This document shows positions 54,563 to 58,193 of a stretch of 58,193 nucleotides of DNA, one piece after another. The notes beneath the pieces were generated by a model. The model was not told where the DNA came from, ran no database searches, and saw only the letters and a program-made list of their open reading frames with translations. Numbering within the stretch: the first letter of the stretch is position 1; each line of letters starts with the position of its first letter. Made by a program: the position numbers and the translations under genes. This DNA is from Caulobacter sp. (GTDB taxonomy: Bacteria > Pseudomonadota > Alphaproteobacteria > Caulobacterales > Caulobacteraceae): NCBI GenBank assembly GCA_030652755.1, contig JAUSPV010000094.1, positions 1 through 58,193 on the forward strand, written 5' to 3'.

Positions 54563-56629
54563 ATGGCGAAGACAGACCGCAGCAAGGCGGACATCCCCTT
54601 CGACTCCCCCTACCGCCACGGGTTCGTGCGGCTGGCGGCCTGCGTCCCGCGGATCGCCCTGGCCGATCCGGCGGCCAACGCCGCCGAAACGCTGGACCTC
54701 GTCCGTGAAGGACATCAGCGCAACGTCGCCCTGATGGTGTTTCCGGAACTGGGTCTGTCGGGCTACTCGATCGACGACCTGCTGCTGCAGGACGCCTTGC
54801 TCGAGGCGGTGGAGGCCGGGATCGCGACCCTGGTCACGGCCAGCGCCGACCTGACGCCGGTGTTCGCGGTCGGCGCGCCGCTGCGCTTCGAGGGTCGGCT
54901 CTTCAACACCGCCGTGATCATCCATCGCGGTCAGATTCTCGGCGTCGTCCCCAAGACCTTCCTGCCCAACTATCGCGAATATTACGAGCGACGCTGGTTC
55001 GCGAGCGGGCTGGGCGTCACCGGCCGCACGATCACCGTGGCCGGACTCGCCGCGCCGTTCGGGACCGACCAGCTGTTCCGCTCGACCGGCAGCGCGCCCT
55101 TCACCTTCCACGCCGAGATCTGCGAGGATGTCTGGACCCCCAATCCGCCCTCGACGCTCGGAGCCCTGGGCGGCGCGGAGATCCTGATCAATCTCTCCGC
55201 CAGCAACATCGTCATCGGCAAGGCCGACGCCCGGCGACTGCTCTGCGCGTCGCAGTCGATGCGCTGCCAGGCGATCTACGCCTACTCGGCGGCCGGCGTG
55301 GGGGAATCGACGACCGACAACGCCTGGGACGGACAGGCCTCGATCTTCGAGCTGGGCGACCTGCTGGCCGAGAGCGGCCGGTTCCCGACGGAGTCGACCA
55401 TGGCGGTGGTTGACGTGGACGTCGCCCGCGTGCGGCAGGAGCGGATGCGCACCGGCTCGTTCGGCGACAGCATCGCCGCGCGCCAGGCGGAGACCGCCTT
55501 CCGGGTCCGGACCTTCGCCTTCGATGCGCCGACCCAGCCGCTGGCCCTCGCCCGGGCCGTCGACCGCTATCCGTTCGTGCCGGATGACGAGAGCAAGCTC
55601 GCCGAGCAGTGCCTCGAGGCCTACAGCGTGCAGGTGCAGGGCCTTGCCCAGCGGCTGAAGTCGACCGGCCTCGAGCGTCTGGTCATCGGCATATCCGGCG
55701 GGCTGGACTCGACCCAGGCCCTGCTGGTCGCCTGCCGGGTGATGGACCTGCTCGGCCTGCCGCGCGCGAACATCCTGGGCTTCACCATGCCGGGGTTCGC
55801 CACATCAGACCGCACGAAGGCCAATGCCTGGACCCTGATGAAGACCCTTGGGGTGACCGGCGCCGAGCTCGATATCCGCCCGGCCGCCCGTCAGATGCTC
55901 GCGGACCTGGAGCACCCCTTCGCCGCCGGCGAGCCGGTCTATGACGTGACCTTCGAGAACGTCCAGGCCGGGCTGCGCACCGACTATCTGTTCCGCATCG
56001 CCAACCAGCGGGGCGGGCTGGTGGTCGGAACCGGGGACCTGTCGGAGCTCGCGCTCGGCTGGTGCACCTACGGCGTCGGCGACCACATGAGCCACTACAA
56101 TCCCAACAGCTCTGTGCCCAAGACGTTGATTCAGCACCTGATCCGGTTCGTGGTCGGCTCCGGCGAGGTCGGCGCGGCGGGCGAGGCGGTGCTGCGCGAT
56201 ATCCTCGCCACCGAGATATCGCCGGAACTGGTGCCCGCCGACGCGGGCGGCAAGACCCAGGCCACCGAGGACTTCGTCGGACCCTATGCGCTGCAGGACT
56301 TCAACCTGTTCCATCTGACCCGCTACGGCATGGCCCCCTCGAAGATCGCCTGGCTGGCCGCTTGCGCCTGGGGCGACGTCGAGCGCGGCGCCTGGCCCTC
56401 TGCCGTGCCGGCGTCCGAGCGCCGCGCCTATTCCGCCGGTGAGATAAAGGGCTGGCTTCGTCTGTTCCTGACCCGCTTTTTCGCCAATCAGTTCAAGCGT
56501 TCCGCTGTTCCGAACGGTCCGAAGATATCCTCGGGCGGCGCCTTGTCTCCCCGCGGAGACTGGCGCATGCCGTCCGACGCCCGCGTTGACGCCTGGCTTG
56601 CGGAGCTCGAGGCCAACGCGCCGGACTGA
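54563..56629 (+). CDS. nadE: Glutamine-dependent NAD+ synthetase
   Basis: A 688-residue enzyme amidating deamido-NAD. The N-terminal nitrilase-type glutaminase has Glu62 (VFPELGLSG), Lys131 ([14 protein letters not shown]) and Cys187 (EICEDVW). The C-terminal synthetase has the PP-loop [14 protein letters not shown] and [12 protein letters not shown], with DHMSHYNPN. This is the long form also found in Mycobacterium and eukaryotes. It stands 59 bp after the MipZ-like gene. Confidence 0.96.
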   Translation: MAKTDRSKADIPFDSPYRHGFVRLAACVPRIALADPAANAAETLDLVREGHQRNVALMVFPELGLSGYSIDDLLLQDALLEAVEAGIATLVTASADLTPVFAVGAPLRFEGRLFNTAVIIHRGQILGVVPKTFLPNYREYYERRWFASGLGVTGRTITVAGLAAPFGTDQLFRSTGSAPFTFHAEICEDVWTPNPPSTLGALGGAEILINLSASNIVIGKADARRLLCASQSMRCQAIYAYSAAGVGESTTDNAWDGQASIFELGDLLAESGRFPTESTMAVVDVDVARVRQERMRTGSFGDSIAARQAETAFRVRTFAFDAPTQPLALARAVDRYPFVPDDESKLAEQCLEAYSVQVQGLAQRLKSTGLERLVIGISGGLDSTQALLVACRVMDLLGLPRANILGFTMPGFATSDRTKANAWTLMKTLGVTGAELDIRPAARQMLADLEHPFAAGEPVYDVTFENVQAGLRTDYLFRIANQRGGLVVGTGDLSELALGWCTYGVGDHMSHYNPNSSVPKTLIQHLIRFVVGSGEVGAAGEAVLRDILATEISPELVPADAGGKTQATEDFVGPYALQDFNLFHLTRYGMAPSKIAWLAACAWGDVERGAWPSAVPASERRAYSAGEIKGWLRLFLTRFFANQFKRSAVPNGPKISSGGALSPRGDWRMPSDARVDAWLAELEANAPD

Positions 56630-56932
56630 GCTGCTGATGCAACCCCGCCACACAGGCGAACAACGCGCGCTCCTGCGCTGGCAAATCTCGCGGAGGTGGC
56701 GTATGGTCGCAGTTGCAGGCGACTGCACGGGCTATGACCGTCGTGACGGTGCGGAACCAATTCGGTTTCGGGGCGTTTGGGGGGTCGGCCGTAGCGTGGA
56801 AGCGGATGGTGGGGATGGCCCGGAGAGCTCGGAGAGCTCGGGTCGACTCGGTCGTCTGGTTTCATGGTGCGAAGCCTGGAAGGTCGGCGCCGGCTGTTCG
56901 GCGTGGTCTAACACTTGAGCGAGGGGCTCACC
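56630..56932 (+). promoter_or_regulatory. 303-bp gene-free region before the OmpA-family gene
   Basis: No credible gene is seen. It contains a short tandem repeat of GGAGAGCTC (56820-56838), a GACTC (GANTC) site at 56844-56848 and a GAGGGG ribosome site before the GTG start. A promoter for the OmpA-family gene must lie here, but no consensus was recognised. Confidence 0.4.
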
Positions 56933-58111
56933 GTGAACAAAAAAGCATTGATGCTGGGGAGCGTGCTCGCTGCGCTCGCCTTTGCGCCGCAGGCCATGGC
57001 CGAGCCCGATCAGGGTTGGTACGGCGCGTTTGACCTGGGCTACCACTGGCCCGACGACGTCGCCATCAGGACGGCGCCGCCGCCGTCGGTGCCGGTTCAG
57101 GCTCCGTACACGTTCAACTTCGTTCCTGAAGACGACATCGCCGGTTTCGCCCGCCTCGGCTACCGCCTGACGCCGAACTGGCGCCTGGAACTGGAAGCCG
57201 GCGCCCGCGCCGGTGACATCGAAAGCGTGACCGGCGATCCCGCCCGCGCGCTGCCGAACAACCTTTGCAGCACCTCCAGCGTCCTGCCGGCCTGCGCCGC
57301 GCCGGAAGGGTCCCTTCAGGCCTACACCCTGATGGCCAACCTGATCTGGGACTTCATGCCGGACTCGACGCTGAACCCCTTCGTGGGCTTCGGCATCGGC
57401 GTCGCCGAACTGGACCTGCAGCTGGCCGCTCGCGCCAACTCGGGCAACATGTCGATCGGCATCGACGACAAAGACCAGGTGTTCGCCTATCAGTGGCTGG
57501 CCGGTCTGTCGTGGGAAGCCACCGATCGTCTGAACGTCGATGTGACCTACCGCTACCTGAACACCGCCTCGGCCGACTGGGGCCCGGCGACCAACACCGC
57601 GGCCGCCTTCAACCCGGGCGTCTTCAGCGGCGAGTACACCGATCACGCCCTGACCTTCGGTCTGCGTTACGCGTTCGGCCAGGAAGCGGCTCCGCCGCCC
57701 CCGCCGCCGCCCCCGCCGCCGCCGCCTCCCCCGCCGCCTCCGCCGCCCCCGCCGCCTCCGCCGCCGGTGCAGTACGAAGCGCGTGAATTCATCGTCTACT
57801 TCCCGTTCGATCAGTACGTCCTGACGCCGGAAGCCCAGACGGTGGTTTCGGAAGCGGCCCAGTACGCCAACGCGGGCGGCGCCAGCCGTGTCGTCGTCGT
57901 CGGCCACACCGACAGCTCCGGCTCCCCGGCGTACAACGTCCGCCTGTCGGAACGTCGCGCCAAGGCCGTCGCTGACGCCCTGGTGGGTCAAGGCGTCAAC
58001 GCCGGCGCCCTGTCGGTCGACTGGAAGGGTGAAGCCCAACTCGCGGTCGCCACGGGCGACGGCGTCAAGGAACCCCTGAACCGCCGCTCGACGATCTCGA
58101 TCAACTTCTGA
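56933..58111 (+). CDS. OmpA-family outer membrane protein with long polyproline linker
   Basis: A 392-residue protein: a signal peptide (MNKKALMLGSVLAALAFAP, cleaved near AMAEPD), then an eight-stranded barrel-like domain (about 24-240: WYGAFDLGYHW, ARLGYRLTPNWRLELEAG, LNPFVGFGIGVAELDL, TFGLRYAFGQ). A run of about 26 prolines follows, then an OmpA peptidoglycan-binding domain (about 275-392) with IVYFPFDQYVLTPEA, VVVVGHTDSSGS, NVRLSERRAKAV and the Arg of NRRSTI. It ties the outer membrane to peptidoglycan. The start is GTG at 56933; an in-frame TTG at 56915 is less likely. Confidence 0.92.
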   Translation: MNKKALMLGSVLAALAFAPQAMAEPDQGWYGAFDLGYHWPDDVAIRTAPPPSVPVQAPYTFNFVPEDDIAGFARLGYRLTPNWRLELEAGARAGDIESVTGDPARALPNNLCSTSSVLPACAAPEGSLQAYTLMANLIWDFMPDSTLNPFVGFGIGVAELDLQLAARANSGNMSIGIDDKDQVFAYQWLAGLSWEATDRLNVDVTYRYLNTASADWGPATNTAAAFNPGVFSGEYTDHALTFGLRYAFGQEAAPPPPPPPPPPPPPPPPPPPPPPPPPVQYEAREFIVYFPFDQYVLTPEAQTVVSEAAQYANAGGASRVVVVGHTDSSGSPAYNVRLSERRAKAVADALVGQGVNAGALSVDWKGEAQLAVATGDGVKEPLNRRSTISINF

Positions 58112-58140
58112 TCCTGATCTGACGCGACAAACCTAAGCGA

Positions 58141-58167
58141 GGGGCCGGTGGAAACACCGGCCCCTTT
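58141..58167 (+). terminator. Intrinsic terminator of the OmpA-family gene
   Basis: A perfect 10-bp stem (GGGGCCGGTG, loop GAAA, CACCGGCCCC) followed by TTT, 29 bp after the stop codon. The GAAA tetraloop and short T-run fit a rho-independent terminator of a highly expressed gene. Confidence 0.85.
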
Positions 58168-58193
58168 GCTGTGGCGGGGACATGCACTTCAGT

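Noticed and set aside
57690-57770. Sequencing or assembly error in the CCG/CCC run
   Set aside because: The frame continues cleanly into a complete OmpA domain and codons are mixed, which is not the pattern of a simple slippage error.

Overview
This is a GC-rich bacterial chromosome segment that looks like Caulobacterales (a Caulobacter/Phenylobacterium-type alphaproteobacterium). The grounds are a Caulobacter-like dnaA with rpsT directly upstream, a cluster of GANTC (CcrM) sites in the dnaA promoter, a MipZ-family ATPase, and the block mutM-ubiE-ubiB-coaBC-dut. No rRNA, tRNA, CRISPR array, insertion sequence or phage gene was recognised. Gene density is high and many genes overlap by 1 or 4 nt.

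Layout. 1-10.3 kb is housekeeping: dnaA and rpsT (minus), enoyl-CoA hydratase, TraB/GumN protein and mutM (minus), then ubiE, ubiB, coaBC and dut (plus). 10.4-16.6 kb is metabolism: an acetyl-CoA hydrolase/transferase, a large-subunit catalase, purC, a class III CoA-transferase and TrmO. 16.8-22.7 kb holds a hybrid histidine kinase and a complete TRAP transporter (dctP-dctQ-dctM). 22.8-34.1 kb is a molybdenum-hydroxylase region: a minus-strand operon (cytochrome c, MliC-like lipoprotein, CysG-like protein) diverges from a two-subunit IorAB-type hydroxylase. It is followed by the MCD-type cofactor gene mocA, then moaA-D-E-B-C. After three intervening genes (a YqjD/DUF883-like protein, an MBL-fold ribonuclease-like protein and a host-attachment-type protein) comes xdhC. 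The cofactor genes plausibly make and insert the cofactor of the hydroxylase.

34.2-36.9 kb is a three-gene operon resembling nonulosonate/flagellin-sugar modules (aminotransferase-like, aldo/keto reductase-like, SpsF-type cytidylyltransferase). The first two proteins have lost the catalytic residues of their families. 37-45.6 kb holds alanine dehydrogenase, then a 1695-residue alpha-2-macroglobulin with its usual partner pbpC. 45.6-52.3 kb holds beta-carbonic anhydrase with a maleylpyruvate/maleylacetoacetate isomerase and an FAH hydrolase, a membrane histidine kinase, a GT4 glycosyltransferase and an orphan double-ATPase peptide ABC protein. The end holds an alpha/beta hydrolase, a 43-residue membrane peptide, a MipZ paralogue with a basic N-terminal extension, glutamine-dependent nadE, and an OmpA-family protein with a long polyproline linker.

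Most non-coding signal is in palindromic repeats. One family shares a GTGTTCATGG core and a stem with a 5-nt loop; its stem sequence changes while pairing is kept. Another palindrome sits between ubiE and ubiB, flanked by an exact 15-bp direct repeat that duplicates the ubiB start. Product names rest on motifs read by eye, not on database searches.
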